64,000 bases of DNA from Methanohalophilus portucalensis (lineage in GTDB: Archaea; Halobacteriota; Methanosarcinia; Methanosarcinales; Methanosarcinaceae). Where the stretch lies: the NCBI RefSeq assembly GCF_002761295.1, contig NZ_CP017881.1, positions 979,069 through 1,043,068 on the forward strand, given 5' to 3'. The notes under the pieces are model-generated. The model was not told the DNA's origin, did not search any database, and worked only from the letters and a program-made list of their open reading frames with translations. Each line of letters opens with the position of its first letter. The first letter of the stretch is position 1. Positions 46,544 to 56,283 of this stretch are shown here, one piece after another. The translations under genes were made by a program, and so were the position numbers.

Positions 46544-47974
46544 GTGGCAATAAAAAGTGAGTTCATCAACAGGCAGGCAGAACTGGAGTACCTGGAAGCC
46601 GAATATGCAAAGGCGGATTTTCGCTTCATCTCCATAATAGGACGCAGACGACTTGGTAAAACACGTCTGATTCGAGAATTCTTGAAAGACAAGCCTAATT
46701 CCAGTTTCCTGCTAATCCCCGAATTGAACGACTCCCAGGCCCGGCTTGAAATAGCAAAGAACCTGCATCAAAATTTCGGGCTCAGTTTTTTTGGAACACC
46801 CCACTGGGAAGATATTTTTGAGCAATTGTTCCAGTATTCCCGCCAACACAGGATTATACTGGTGTTTGATGAATTCCAGCGTTTTCTGGGTATTAACAAG
46901 GACATCTTCTCTAAAATGCAAAAATACATCGATGAATACGGCCCGGATTCACAAATGTTCCTGCTGGTTTGCGGCTCATCCATAGGTATGATGCACAGCA
47001 TCTTCGATCATGCTTCACCTCTATATGGGCGCAGGACCGGTCAATTGATGTTTGAGGCGCTGGATTTCTTTGCTCTTGACGAATGGTTTCCAGATTTTGA
47101 TATCGAATCCAGAGTCAACATATATGTAATCTATGGTGGCACTCCCAAATATCTGGAAGAGGTGGAGTCTGAAGATATCGCCGGGAACATCAACCGCATA
47201 CTGGACAAGACGAGTATTCTGTATAATGAGCCGGATATTTTGTTGAAAACCGAAATATCAGATAGCAATACTTATTTTTCCATACTGAAAAACATTGCAC
47301 AGGGGATGACAAAGTCGTCTGAGATCGCCAACAGTTCGGGGATAAAAACCACATCTATCGATTATTATCTCAATGTTTTGATCAATGATCTGGACCTTGT
47401 CAAAAAGGAAATACCTGTAACCGAATCCCGCAAATCCAAAAAGACCCTGTATCGGATGAAAGACAACTTTTTCAGATTCTGGTTTAAATTTCTCTATCCC
47501 AACCTCTCTGAAATTGAAATCGGCAATACGTCCGTTGTTGCAGATCACATTCTCTCTGAACTCAACAGGTTTGCTGGACATACATTCGAGGACATAACCA
47601 AACAATTCCTGATTAAATTGAATAAACAGGACAAACTTAATTTTAAATTCAGTAAGATCGGCAAACAGTGGGGACGTTACCAGAAATCCAGAGGCAAAAA
47701 CACCTATGAGATAGATCTCGTGGCGTTGAATGAAAAAACCCGACAAATTCTGTTCTGCGAATGTAAATGGCAAAATAAACTGGTAGATGTCGATGTCCTG
47801 CAATCCCTTATCGACAAATCCCGGCTTGTCGACTGGTACAATATGGAGAGATCGGAATACTTTATGATTGTTTCCAAATCCGGATTCACAGAACAGGCCC
47901 GGCAGTTTGCAGAAGAACATGATTTTGTACTTTATACACTGGCAGACATGCAGACCTGCTTTCTTTCACTATAA
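46544..47974 (+). CDS. archaeal ATPase_2 protein with DUF234 nuclease-like domain
   Basis: A 476-residue P-loop ATPase. Walker A is GRRRLGKTRL and Walker B ILVFDEFQRF. A winged-helix follows (GMTKSSEIANSSGIKTTSID), then a DUF234 domain with PD-(D/E)XK-like residues: YEIDLVALN and FCECKWQNK. I prefer the GTG at 46544 because a TTTATATA box lies 25-32 bases upstream. The family is expanded in methanogens; its job is not known, but the nuclease-like end suggests DNA metabolism or defence. Three remnants of similar genes lie upstream in the window. Confidence 0.85.
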   Translation: MAIKSEFINRQAELEYLEAEYAKADFRFISIIGRRRLGKTRLIREFLKDKPNSSFLLIPELNDSQARLEIAKNLHQNFGLSFFGTPHWEDIFEQLFQYSRQHRIILVFDEFQRFLGINKDIFSKMQKYIDEYGPDSQMFLLVCGSSIGMMHSIFDHASPLYGRRTGQLMFEALDFFALDEWFPDFDIESRVNIYVIYGGTPKYLEEVESEDIAGNINRILDKTSILYNEPDILLKTEISDSNTYFSILKNIAQGMTKSSEIANSSGIKTTSIDYYLNVLINDLDLVKKEIPVTESRKSKKTLYRMKDNFFRFWFKFLYPNLSEIEIGNTSVVADHILSELNRFAGHTFEDITKQFLIKLNKQDKLNFKFSKIGKQWGRYQKSRGKNTYEIDLVALNEKTRQILFCECKWQNKLVDVDVLQSLIDKSRLVDWYNMERSEYFMIVSKSGFTEQARQFAEEHDFVLYTLADMQTCFLSL

Positions 47975-48062
47975 ACCTATTCTAGAAGTTTATCGACTAT
48001 ATACGATAGATTCCTGCAAATTTGTCGAATACAGTCGACAAAATGTGTAGACATAATCTGTA

Positions 48063-48261
48063 TTATTTCACCCGATTGTACCATCGCACAGCACCCGTCA
48101 TACATATCATGATCCCGAAAATTTCCGATACAAAAACCATCGATATGGCCGGGAAACCCCATCCCGGAAATGGCCAGAACAGTACTTCAGGAGTCTCCCA
48201 GTAAAAACCTGCCCGGTGTTTTATCGATCAGGTCGGGCAGCAGCGTTACGATCACCCCTAA
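48063..48261 (-). pseudogene. remnant of a small membrane hydrolase-like gene
   Basis: Two minus-strand frames join across a one-base shift: VIVTLLPDLIDKTPGRF, then WETPEVLFWPFPGWGFPAIS and a hydrophobic helix ending WYNRVK. LLPDLIDK is a hallmark of YdjM/DUF457-type membrane metal hydrolases. The N-terminal part is missing. Confidence 0.4.
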
Positions 48262-48338
48262 TTACATTTTGAAGACCAAAACCTAATATCAATTGGACAC
48301 ATCAAACATAACAGAAAATGATACCAGAGGATGCTGAA

Positions 48339-49199
48339 ATGGATGTAAAAAAAGCCGTAATTCCGGTGGCGGGGTTGGGGACCCGTTTTTTACCGGTAAC
48401 AAAATCAATGCCCAAGGAAATGTTGCCGATAATTGATACTCCTGTGATTCATTATGTGGTGCAGGAAGCCATTGAATCCGGGATCGATGATATCATATTT
48501 GTAACAGGGCGTAACAAGCGGGCGATCGAGGATTATTTTGACGGCTGTCCTGAACTGGAGATGCATCTGCAGAATCGGGGTAAGTATGACATGCTGGAAA
48601 TGGTTCAGGAGATTTCTTCAATGGTGGATATTCACTACATCCGCCAGAAGGAACCCAATGGATTGGGAGATGCCATAATGACCGCTCGCAAACATGTCAG
48701 TGGGGATCCTTTCGCAGTATTGCTGGGTGATGATATTATTGTCAACGATAAACCCTGCACACGTCAGCTAATTGATGTCTTCCAGAAATATGGTCGCTCC
48801 ACGATCGCGGTGGAGAAAGTGCCGCAGGATAAGGTCAGCAGTTACGGGATAATAAGTGGCAGTCCTGTAGATGAATATCTTTATGCCCTGGATGATATCG
48901 TGGAAAAACCCTCTGTGGAGGAGGCTCCCTCGAATATCGGTGCTATCGGACGGTACGTTTTCACCCCGGAGATCTTCGATTGCATAGAGCAGACCTCCAA
49001 AGGCGTGGGTGGCGAGATCCAGCTGACCGACGGGATCAGGTTGCTCAATGATTCACAGAAGGTGTATGCACACCAGTTCACCGGACAGCGTTATGATTCC
49101 GGCAACAAGGTGGAGTATGTGAAGGCTGTGCTGGATTTTGCCCTGAAGGATGAAGGGATGAGGGACGAGATCCTGGGGCATATGGAGAAGCTGGGCTGA
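48339..49199 (+). CDS. galU: UTP--glucose-1-phosphate uridylyltransferase
   Basis: A 286-residue enzyme that makes UDP-glucose. Motifs: GLGTRFLPVTKSMPKEMLP, the RQKEPNGLGDAI segment, LLGDD, and VEKP near residue 195. Start ATG at 48339 has GAGG upstream. UDP-glucose feeds the glycosyltransferases, methyltransferases and flippase found in the next 16 kb. Confidence 0.95.
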   Translation: MDVKKAVIPVAGLGTRFLPVTKSMPKEMLPIIDTPVIHYVVQEAIESGIDDIIFVTGRNKRAIEDYFDGCPELEMHLQNRGKYDMLEMVQEISSMVDIHYIRQKEPNGLGDAIMTARKHVSGDPFAVLLGDDIIVNDKPCTRQLIDVFQKYGRSTIAVEKVPQDKVSSYGIISGSPVDEYLYALDDIVEKPSVEEAPSNIGAIGRYVFTPEIFDCIEQTSKGVGGEIQLTDGIRLLNDSQKVYAHQFTGQRYDSGNKVEYVKAVLDFALKDEGMRDEILGHMEKLG

Positions 49200-49241
49200 A
49201 GGGGTTACTGATTTTATGGGGGTATATCCCCCTGCAGCAAA

Positions 49242-50066
49242 TCAGGATTGTTTTGCTAAAACTCTCATATTCCCATTCCTCTTTTTTGAAATCAATAGAT
49301 AGACTTCGCCGAGAAGTAGTAATCCAATGCAGACAATTGTGATATTGATAATTACAGGGTACTGGCCTCCAAACCCATCCGTAGAAGTGTGCTTGGACAA
49401 GATTCCCGTATAAGCCCAAACAATAACAAGACCATAGGCAACATCCCTGTTCTTCAGCATTGTTACGGCTCCTATAAGAAAGCCAAGAATGATTATGATA
49501 GATGCCCATATGGGTTCAGCTAAACCAAAACCCTGCCAGTTCAGGCTGACAAGGAGAACAGTAGCGTTGGCAATGGTTGCCACTGTGATCCAGCCGAAGT
49601 ATACGCTAAAGGGCAATCCGATAAACAATTTCTCTTTTGCAGAAAGTTGTTCTTGGTTTATTCTTTGATTTATCAGGATCAGGCATACAAGGATTACTAC
49701 AATCAAAACCAGGGATAATGGCACCACCCGATAGTGCCAGGCAAAAATCCAGGCGGCATTGGCAAGGGAGGAAATTGAGAAGAGAATTCCTATTTTATTT
49801 AAGAATTCACCCCTTGCAGTATCAGTATTGTCCTGAAAAACTCCAAGCTGGTACAGTGTATATCCCGCCAGCAATAGATAGATGAGTCCCCAGATTGCAA
49901 AGGTCCAGCCTGCCGGGGCAAAGAGATTGGGATAGAAATCCGATATCTGGCCGGTAGTGAGCCCATTGATCGGGAGAGCATTGGCCAGCGCATTGGCAAT
50001 GACCATTGCTAAAAAGGTTGCTGTGGTGATTATTTTGATCATCAATGTTGGTTGATTTCGTTCCAT
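49242..50066 (-). CDS. TspO/tryptophan-rich sensory-like membrane protein
   Basis: A 274-residue membrane protein with eight helices and the segment FAPAGWTFAIWGLIYLLL, then HYRVVPLSL and the Trp-rich core LVSLNWQGFGLAEPIWASI. It belongs to the TspO/MBR-related group in databases, longer than classical TspO (about 160 residues). Ligands are unknown; porphyrins are typical of classical members. Confidence 0.75.
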   Translation of the reverse strand: MERNQPTLMIKIITTATFLAMVIANALANALPINGLTTGQISDFYPNLFAPAGWTFAIWGLIYLLLAGYTLYQLGVFQDNTDTARGEFLNKIGILFSISSLANAAWIFAWHYRVVPLSLVLIVVILVCLILINQRINQEQLSAKEKLFIGLPFSVYFGWITVATIANATVLLVSLNWQGFGLAEPIWASIIIILGFLIGAVTMLKNRDVAYGLVIVWAYTGILSKHTSTDGFGGQYPVIINITIVCIGLLLLGEVYLLISKKRNGNMRVLAKQS

Positions 50067-50135
50067 CTTATTTTTCCATTTATTTTTATACCTTCAATAT
50101 TTTAAATATTATTTTGTACGACTTACTTTTTAGAT

Positions 50136-50801
50136 TCAACCAACATAAACGATAAAAGAATAAGTTAGACCAAACATTTTTTCTTCATAAATAGTCCCTT
50201 CTGGAAACATCCTTTCAAGCTCTTTTCTTTTCAATAATCTCACAGACTTAGCCATTTCAATTGCTTTTTGCTTGTTTGAGACTTTTTTTCGTCGGCCCAG
50301 ATTAAAATTACGGATCAACAGTGTTTTTATTTTAAGAGGTAAAAACTGGAAACATGGAAAAAGGAAGTGTGGTTCAAAAGGAAAATAGTAGTTGGGAGTT
50401 TGCAAAAAATATCTTTTGCTCACTCTTTTTATTTCATGGGCCATTTTAATCTGATCCTCGTAGTCACCTACATGTTCAATTACAGAATTTGAGAATACTA
50501 TATCAAATGAATTATCTGGGTATTCACTTAGGTCCCTTGCATCTCCAGAAACAGATTGGATATTATTATAGTCTGTTTTTGTAGACTTTAAGTTTAATAT
50601 CTTAATTGAATAATATTCATCATTGGTAATATCCATCATTTTCCAAAAAGAAACAGTTCCTCCAATATCAAGAATATTTATAGGCTTTTGTAGCGGATTA
50701 ACAATATTTTTGAAAAGGGCAATTCTCTGTCGTCTTAATTTATTTATGAATGAATCTTCCTTATTTACATCTGTGATTTCTTTGAAGCTCAAACCTCTCA
50801 T
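50136..50801 (-). CDS. class I SAM-dependent methyltransferase
   Basis: A 221-residue enzyme with motif I ILDIGGTVSFWKMM, the acidic VSGDARDL and FDIVFSNSVIEHVGD. GGTGG precedes the ATG. Methyltransferases of this type modify surface glycans or small molecules. It lies beside a glycosyltransferase on the same strand, so glycan methylation is plausible. Confidence 0.85.
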   Translation of the reverse strand: MRGLSFKEITDVNKEDSFINKLRRQRIALFKNIVNPLQKPINILDIGGTVSFWKMMDITNDEYYSIKILNLKSTKTDYNNIQSVSGDARDLSEYPDNSFDIVFSNSVIEHVGDYEDQIKMAHEIKRVSKRYFLQTPNYYFPFEPHFLFPCFQFLPLKIKTLLIRNFNLGRRKKVSNKQKAIEMAKSVRLLKRKELERMFPEGTIYEEKMFGLTYSFIVYVG

Positions 50802-50853
50802 TTATGCCACCCTTATTGTCTACCATTTGTAAATTATTTATGAATATATGCAA

Positions 50854-51981
50854 TTACACTTTTTTTCTTTCAATTGCCTGCCAGACGTGGACTCCCTTGG
50901 ACATGTAGACCAGACTTACCAGCAGGTAGATCTGGTGCCAGATAAAGGATGATATGAGGTTGGATTTCCATTGCCCTGAGAGCAGTGCCAGGCCAAAAAG
51001 AACCCATACTCCGATGCCCCAGAAAAGGTTGATTCCGCCCAGCACCACTGACCAGAGTATCACTGCCAGGAAAAATGAGGCAGGTGCTATGAAGAACATA
51101 GTAAAGCGTAAAGGCAGCACAAACAGACCGAATTTTCCGTATTTTGGTGAGATCAGCCCGAGGTTGTGGAGGGTTGCTTCCTGCAAGCGGGCTGAGCGTC
51201 TGAGTTTCTGGCGGCGCTGCTGACCCATGTCATTGGTAATGTATTCAGAGAATCGGGCTGAGGATTCGTAGAGGCAGCGGTAGCCATTGCGGATGATACG
51301 CAGCGCCATGCCTGCATCGGATGCTCCTTTTGTTTCGGGTATCGGGGAGAAGGCTTTTTTCCTCAGCACAATGAGGGGGCCGTTGAAACAGTAGGTGGAA
51401 TGCAGGCCACTTTCCCAGGAACACATCCTGCCGTAGACGTCTCTGTAAGCCTTCTCAGAATGGGTGGTAAAGGAATCCTTGCGAGCGATGGGTTCCAGTT
51501 CCCCGCATACCGCTCCAATTTTCTCATCGCTGAGCAGCCTGCCCAGAGCGTGGTTTACCGCATCCGGCTCAAAGGTGACATCTGCATCGGTGGTCACTAC
51601 AAAATCGGTTGTTGCCTCACCTACTCCCATGTTAACCGAAGCATTGGTACCGGTACGTTTTTCCTTCACAATCACTTCGCCGGATAGATCGTACTTTTTA
51701 AAAGCCTCTGCCGCCAGGCCGACTGTATTATCTGTGGACTGGTCATCCACGACTATGACATGGATATTTTCTGCAGGATAATCCATTTCCACAAGGTTTT
51801 TGATGCGGTGTTCGATGACCTCGCTTTCATTGTAGGTGGGAATTACCACTGTGATCGGAGGTTGAGTGGCCGGTGTGTGGATTTCTGAGTTGGGGGATCT
51901 AAGGATTGCCAGGATGTAAATAAGATATGTAATAACCGGAATGGCGGTGAATATTATTGCTGCGATGAGTAGGGAGTTCAT
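50854..51981 (-). CDS. membrane glycosyltransferase family 2
   Basis: A 375-residue protein with one N-terminal helix, a GT-A domain (TVVIPTYNESEV, VVDDQSTDNT, TTDADV, and a QRRQKLRRSARLQEA QxxRR-type segment) and two or three C-terminal helices. It adds sugars to a membrane-bound or exported glycan. The upstream stretch (51982-52081) is non-coding. Confidence 0.9.
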   Translation of the reverse strand: MNSLLIAAIIFTAIPVITYLIYILAILRSPNSEIHTPATQPPITVVIPTYNESEVIEHRIKNLVEMDYPAENIHVIVVDDQSTDNTVGLAAEAFKKYDLSGEVIVKEKRTGTNASVNMGVGEATTDFVVTTDADVTFEPDAVNHALGRLLSDEKIGAVCGELEPIARKDSFTTHSEKAYRDVYGRMCSWESGLHSTYCFNGPLIVLRKKAFSPIPETKGASDAGMALRIIRNGYRCLYESSARFSEYITNDMGQQRRQKLRRSARLQEATLHNLGLISPKYGKFGLFVLPLRFTMFFIAPASFFLAVILWSVVLGGINLFWGIGVWVLFGLALLSGQWKSNLISSFIWHQIYLLVSLVYMSKGVHVWQAIERKKV

Positions 51982-52040
51982 TGTTTTGGGTAGGGTGTGA
52001 ATGGGATATAATTGTTTGGGATGTTATGTATAAATTCAAC

Positions 52041-52080
52041 TTTTAGAGCAGGAGTTTCCTTCTGTAATGTATGTGGACAT
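52041..52080 (+). mobile_element. possible IS200/IS605-type end remnant
   Basis: GCAGGAGTTTCCTTCTGTAA followed by TGTATGTGGACAT resembles the 45.19 and 40.02 kb remnants, but with more differences. Weak. Confidence 0.3.
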
Positions 52081-52081
52081 A

Positions 52082-52269
52082 GCGTGATCTTTGCAGGCCA
52101 CAGGCAGTATTATTCTCTGTATCCCAGGCAGTTGCAGGAGTTGTCCGGACAGACTCATCCTGTTATTGTAAATTGCAGTAATGTGGTGGAGCTAGATGCT
52201 TTCATTGATGCAGGGTTTGTGTATAAGGGGATTGGTAGAGGGGATAAGAACTGCCATGAAGTGAAATGA
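52082..52269 (+). pseudogene. 3' remnant of a UDP-sugar (UDP-Glc/ManNAc) dehydrogenase
   Basis: The last 55 codons read YPRQLQELSGQTHPVIV, NVVELDAFIDAGFVYKGIGR and GDKNCHEVK, the end of archaeal UDP-glucose/UDP-N-acetylmannosamine dehydrogenases. The NAD-binding and catalytic domains are absent, so only the tail survives. It lies in the glycan locus, next to the sulfate-activation operon. Confidence 0.65.
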
Positions 52270-52313
52270 TTTTATCTAAAAAATGGTATAAAAAAGATTC
52301 CATCCTTTACCTT

Positions 52314-53846
52314 TCACTCCAATGAAACTTCATTTTCAGTACACAACACCACAGATACTCCTGACTCTGTAGCAATATTACACAAACCTTCTATAATCCT
52401 GGAATATTCATCGGTATCGACCGCAATTCCCCTGCAAAGGCCTTTTTGGAGAATTTCGTCATCCACATAGATGCATTGGGTACCCTGCATGGAAAGACGG
52501 TCATAATCCGATTTTGCCTTTTCCTTCTTGTCTCCAGGATATCTGATTACTTTGGCTTTTACAGATTCACATGCTTTGTCCGGTGAGACCTGCTTGTATT
52601 TGGATATCATGCCGGCGGCAACTGTCTGGTTGGTATGCTGGTCGATTACAATAAAAGAACCTGTAAATCGGTTTTTGGAATAAAGGTCTGCGTAAAGGGG
52701 TTTTTTAAGTTCAATCTTCACCTTCCCGATATCATTTACGCTCAGGAACTCAGCAGGTATTCTATGGATCTTTTCGAGATCGAATTTATAGCGTACTTCT
52801 GAAAAACTGCCCTTTACGGTTTTGGTGGTATGCTTGATCAAATAATCTTTGCCGGTTTGCATGGATTCTGTATCCATCCATACAACATTCGCTTCAATAT
52901 TACCGGTGATGGCAGGCAGATTATTTTCCCTTGAAATCAGGTCTCCACGACTGATGTCTATGTCATCCTCAATACAGAGGGTTATTGCCATGGGGGCAAA
53001 GGCATAATCCAGGTCTCCGTCATAGGTAACAATTCTTGATATTTTACTGGTTCTTCCGGATGGCAGGGCGATTACACGTTCACCTTTACGAATTACGCCG
53101 GATGATATTGTGCCGCAATATCCCCTGAATTCGTTTCCACTCCAGTTGACATATTGGACCGGGAACCTGAAATCAATCAAGTTACGTCCGCCGGCTACAT
53201 TCACATTTTCCAGATAATCCAGCAGAGGGGAACCCTGATACCAGGGCATATTGGTGCTACGTTCAATGACATTGTCACCTTTCAGGGCACTCAGAGGAAT
53301 AAAAGAAATTGATTCGACAGACAGTTTTTCAGCGAATGCTTTATATTCTTCAACTATTTGCTCGAAAACCTCTTCTGAATAATCAACAAGATCCATTTTA
53401 TTAATGGCTACCACAAAATGGCGGATACCCAGCAGGGAAGAAATAAAGGTGTGTCTTCTGGTCTGTGTTACAATGCCCTTTTTGGCATCAATAAGAATCA
53501 GGGCAAGGGAGGCATTTGACGCTCCGGTGGCCATATTTCTTGTATATTGCTCATGCCCGGGAGTGTCTGCTATAATAAAACGTCTCTTGGGAGTTGAGTA
53601 GAAGCGATAGGCAACATCAATTGTAATTCCCTGTTCCCTCTCGGATTTCAGGCCATCGGTAATCAGTGAATAATCGATTTCCTGATTACGGTTGGTCTTC
53701 GAGTAATCCCTGATCGAACTTAACTGGTCTTCAAATATTGATTTTGAATCATACAGCAGGCGTCCGATAAGGGTGGATTTCCCATCATCCACGCTTCCTG
53801 CAGTGGTAATTCGTAACAGTTCGATATTTTGACTGTCTTCGATCAA
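52314..53846 (-). CDS. cysN: sulfate adenylyltransferase subunit 1 (GTPase)
   Basis: A 510-residue EF-Tu-like GTPase. The P loop is GSVDDGKST, G3 DTPGHEQY and G4 NKMD. It partners with CysD to make adenosine 5'-phosphosulfate from ATP and sulfate, using GTP hydrolysis. It follows cysD by 14 bases and is the last gene of the operon. Length lies near the usual CysN and it has no fused CysC domain. Confidence 0.96.
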   Translation of the reverse strand: MIEDSQNIELLRITTAGSVDDGKSTLIGRLLYDSKSIFEDQLSSIRDYSKTNRNQEIDYSLITDGLKSEREQGITIDVAYRFYSTPKRRFIIADTPGHEQYTRNMATGASNASLALILIDAKKGIVTQTRRHTFISSLLGIRHFVVAINKMDLVDYSEEVFEQIVEEYKAFAEKLSVESISFIPLSALKGDNVIERSTNMPWYQGSPLLDYLENVNVAGGRNLIDFRFPVQYVNWSGNEFRGYCGTISSGVIRKGERVIALPSGRTSKISRIVTYDGDLDYAFAPMAITLCIEDDIDISRGDLISRENNLPAITGNIEANVVWMDTESMQTGKDYLIKHTTKTVKGSFSEVRYKFDLEKIHRIPAEFLSVNDIGKVKIELKKPLYADLYSKNRFTGSFIVIDQHTNQTVAAGMISKYKQVSPDKACESVKAKVIRYPGDKKEKAKSDYDRLSMQGTQCIYVDDEILQKGLCRGIAVDTDEYSRIIEGLCNIATESGVSVVLCTENEVSLE

Positions 53847-53860
53847 GGCTTCAGGACTCT

Positions 53861-54769
53861 TCAGAAATACCCCTCCATTTTTTTCTGCTCCATTGAACTA
53901 TCCTGATCATGATCAATGACCCGTGTAATCCGCTCGGAATGGCGTGCAACCATCATTTCTTCAATAATTTTTGGCATGGTGTCTGCCTCAGATCTTACTG
54001 CACCTGTGCAGTAATGGCATCCAAGGGTTCTGAAGCGACACATGACTTCCTTTGTCTCTTCCGGATTTTCATCCGTATAAACCGGAATGAGCTGGTTATT
54101 CTTCTCGATAACCGGTCTCTTTTTTGCAAAGTAAAGGGGTACGACCTCGATATTTTCATGGTATATGTATGTCCAGATATCAAGTTCGGTCCAGTTTGAA
54201 AGGGGGAATACCCTTATGGATTCACCTGGATCGATCCTTGAATTAAAAATATTCCATAACTCCGGTTTCTGATTCTTTGGGTCCCATTGACCATGTTTGT
54301 CACGGAATGAAAAAACCCTCTCTTTTGCCCGGGATTTTTCTTCATCCCTTCTGGCCCCTCCGAAAGCAGCATCATAGCCGCCTTCTTTCAATGCATCCAG
54401 CAGGGCCTTAGTTTTCAGTTCAGCACAACATTTGACTGTTCCCGCAGAAAGGGGATTTATTCCTTTTGACAGAGCTTCTTCATTCCTGTGGACTTTCAGT
54501 TCCAGATTATGTTTTTTTGTGTAATAGTCCCTGAATTCATACATTTCGGGGAATTTGTAGCTGGTATCAACATGCAGGAGAGGGAAAGGTACTTTTTCCG
54601 GATAAAAAGCCTTGATTGCCAGATGAGCCATAACTGAGGAATCTTTGCCAACAGAATATAGCATCACCGGATTTTCAAATTCTGCAGCAACTTCCCTGAT
54701 TATTCCTATACTTTCGGCTTCAAGTGTCTTCAAGTTTGAGAGGTGGTAGGATTCTTCCTTTTCTTCCAT
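53861..54769 (-). CDS. cysD: sulfate adenylyltransferase subunit 2
   Basis: A 302-residue PP-loop ATP pyrophosphatase: [12 protein letters not shown] holds the ATP-binding loop, and later come [28 protein letters not shown] and [14 protein letters not shown]. It is the catalytic subunit forming APS. It starts nine bases after cysC and is co-transcribed with cysC and cysN. Confidence 0.96.
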   Translation of the reverse strand: MEEKEESYHLSNLKTLEAESIGIIREVAAEFENPVMLYSVGKDSSVMAHLAIKAFYPEKVPFPLLHVDTSYKFPEMYEFRDYYTKKHNLELKVHRNEEALSKGINPLSAGTVKCCAELKTKALLDALKEGGYDAAFGGARRDEEKSRAKERVFSFRDKHGQWDPKNQKPELWNIFNSRIDPGESIRVFPLSNWTELDIWTYIYHENIEVVPLYFAKKRPVIEKNNQLIPVYTDENPEETKEVMCRFRTLGCHYCTGAVRSEADTMPKIIEEMMVARHSERITRVIDHDQDSSMEQKKMEGYF

Positions 54770-54778
54770 GAGATGTCC

Positions 54779-55309
54779 TCAGATATGCTCTTTTTCTTCC
54801 AGGTATTCAATAACTTTCCCTACAGATTCCAAGATATCCTCTTCTGCAGTATTGAGGACGATCTCCGGATTTTCAGGCTCTTCATAGGGATCAGTGATGC
54901 CAGTGAATTCCTTAATTTCGCCTTCGATTGCCTGTTTATAAAGGCCTTTGACATCCCGGTTAATCAGGGTGTCCCTATCACATTTAACGTAAACTTCAAT
55001 GAAATTGTGGCATTTATGTCTTGCACGTTCTCGTAGAGATATATAGGGGGAAATGAATGATACAAGAGTTGCGACACCATTTTTTGACAGCAGTTCAGCA
55101 ACAAAGGTGGCCCTTTTGATATTCTCATTTCTGTCTTCTTTTGAAAAACCCAGATCACTGCAAAGGTCACTTCTGATAATATCTCCATCAAGTCTCTGCA
55201 CTGGTCCAATATTTCTTTTTTTCAGTTCTTCTTCAAGGGCAATTGCAATCGTAGTTTTACCTGCACCCGACCATCCCGTAAACCATACTGTAAATCCTTC
55301 CTCTGGCAT
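54779..55309 (-). CDS. cysC: adenylylsulfate kinase
   Basis: A 176-residue kinase with P loop GWSGAGKTTIA, then LDGDIIRSDLCSDLGFSKEDR and FISPY. It phosphorylates APS to PAPS, the universal sulfate donor. No PAPS reductase is present in the window, so PAPS is probably used for sulfation rather than sulfide assimilation. Confidence 0.96.
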   Translation of the reverse strand: MPEEGFTVWFTGWSGAGKTTIAIALEEELKKRNIGPVQRLDGDIIRSDLCSDLGFSKEDRNENIKRATFVAELLSKNGVATLVSFISPYISLRERARHKCHNFIEVYVKCDRDTLINRDVKGLYKQAIEGEIKEFTGITDPYEEPENPEIVLNTAEEDILESVGKVIEYLEEKEHI

Positions 55310-55320
55310 AGGTATCCTCT

Positions 55321-56124
55321 TTATATTTCAGGTATCTTTATTGAAGAAATATCTAACCCCTTGGTCAGTACTATAAAATAATTATTCAGTAATGATTCCT
55401 TGTTGTATTCAGGCTCTTTCATTGTTTTAAGGTCTACTAAATTGCATCCGGCTTCCTTTGCAACGATATGACCTGCTGCAATATCCCATTCCATTGAACC
55501 CTGGAATCTTGGATATAAATGAGCATCTCCCATAGCCACTTTGCAGAATTTAAGGGAAGAGCCTGCAGGAACCGTTTCCTGGATATTGTTCATCCGGGCA
55601 AAGTCTGCATCGAGATTTGTACTATGCTTTCTGCTGCCGGTGGCAGAAAGTTCTTTCTTTGAAGGTTTACTCAAAGGCAGCTTTTGTATACCGTCTTTGT
55701 TTTCCACATAAGAGCCAAAATTTTCGGCTGCAAAAAATGTAGTTCCGGATGCCGGGACATAGATGACTCCCATTACAGGTTTTTTGTTTTTCACGTATGC
55801 AATATTTACTGTGAATTCGCCGTTGCGCTCGATAAATTCCTTTGTCCCATCCAGGGGGTCGACGAGGAAAAATTCAGAAAAGCCTTTTCTTATCTCATAT
55901 TCATCATAACATTCTTCCGAAATAATAGGGATGTTGTACAATTCCTTAAGTTTTCCACAGATGTATTCATTGGATTCAGTGTCTGCCTTTGTCAGGGGGG
56001 ACTCATCTTCCTTTATCTGGATGGATTGTTCCGGGTTATCATAGTAATTCAGGATGATGTTTCCGGCATCCTTGGATATTTCAATTAATTCTTTCAACAT
56101 TTTGGGAATAGTTTCTTTATTCAT
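55321..56124 (-). CDS. cysQ: 3'(2'),5'-bisphosphate nucleotidase
   Basis: A 267-residue inositol-monophosphatase-fold enzyme. Metal-binding motifs are EDESPLTKAD, DPLDGTKEFI and, in the C-terminal part, MEWDIAAGH. It hydrolyses PAP left by sulfotransferases to AMP, removing product inhibition. It opens the operon cysQ-cysC-cysD-cysN, which supports a sulfotransfer role for the whole. Confidence 0.93.
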   Translation of the reverse strand: MNKETIPKMLKELIEISKDAGNIILNYYDNPEQSIQIKEDESPLTKADTESNEYICGKLKELYNIPIISEECYDEYEIRKGFSEFFLVDPLDGTKEFIERNGEFTVNIAYVKNKKPVMGVIYVPASGTTFFAAENFGSYVENKDGIQKLPLSKPSKKELSATGSRKHSTNLDADFARMNNIQETVPAGSSLKFCKVAMGDAHLYPRFQGSMEWDIAAGHIVAKEAGCNLVDLKTMKEPEYNKESLLNNYFIVLTKGLDISSIKIPEI

Positions 56125-56283
56125 TGTTTAGTATCCCTGAAGTAATCGTTGTGTAATGAATTGATTAAATATGAATGAACACTTATTTTAAATATTATAA
56201 AATTATCCTTTGTGACATTGCAATCCAATTTACTGCTAATTTGATTAAATTAAAGAAATTAAGTAAACCAGGGGATAGGATTA

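Noticed and set aside
47258-47920. 220-codon open frame opposite the DUF234 ATPase
   Set aside because: Phe-rich antisense shadow of a coding gene with clear Walker motifs.
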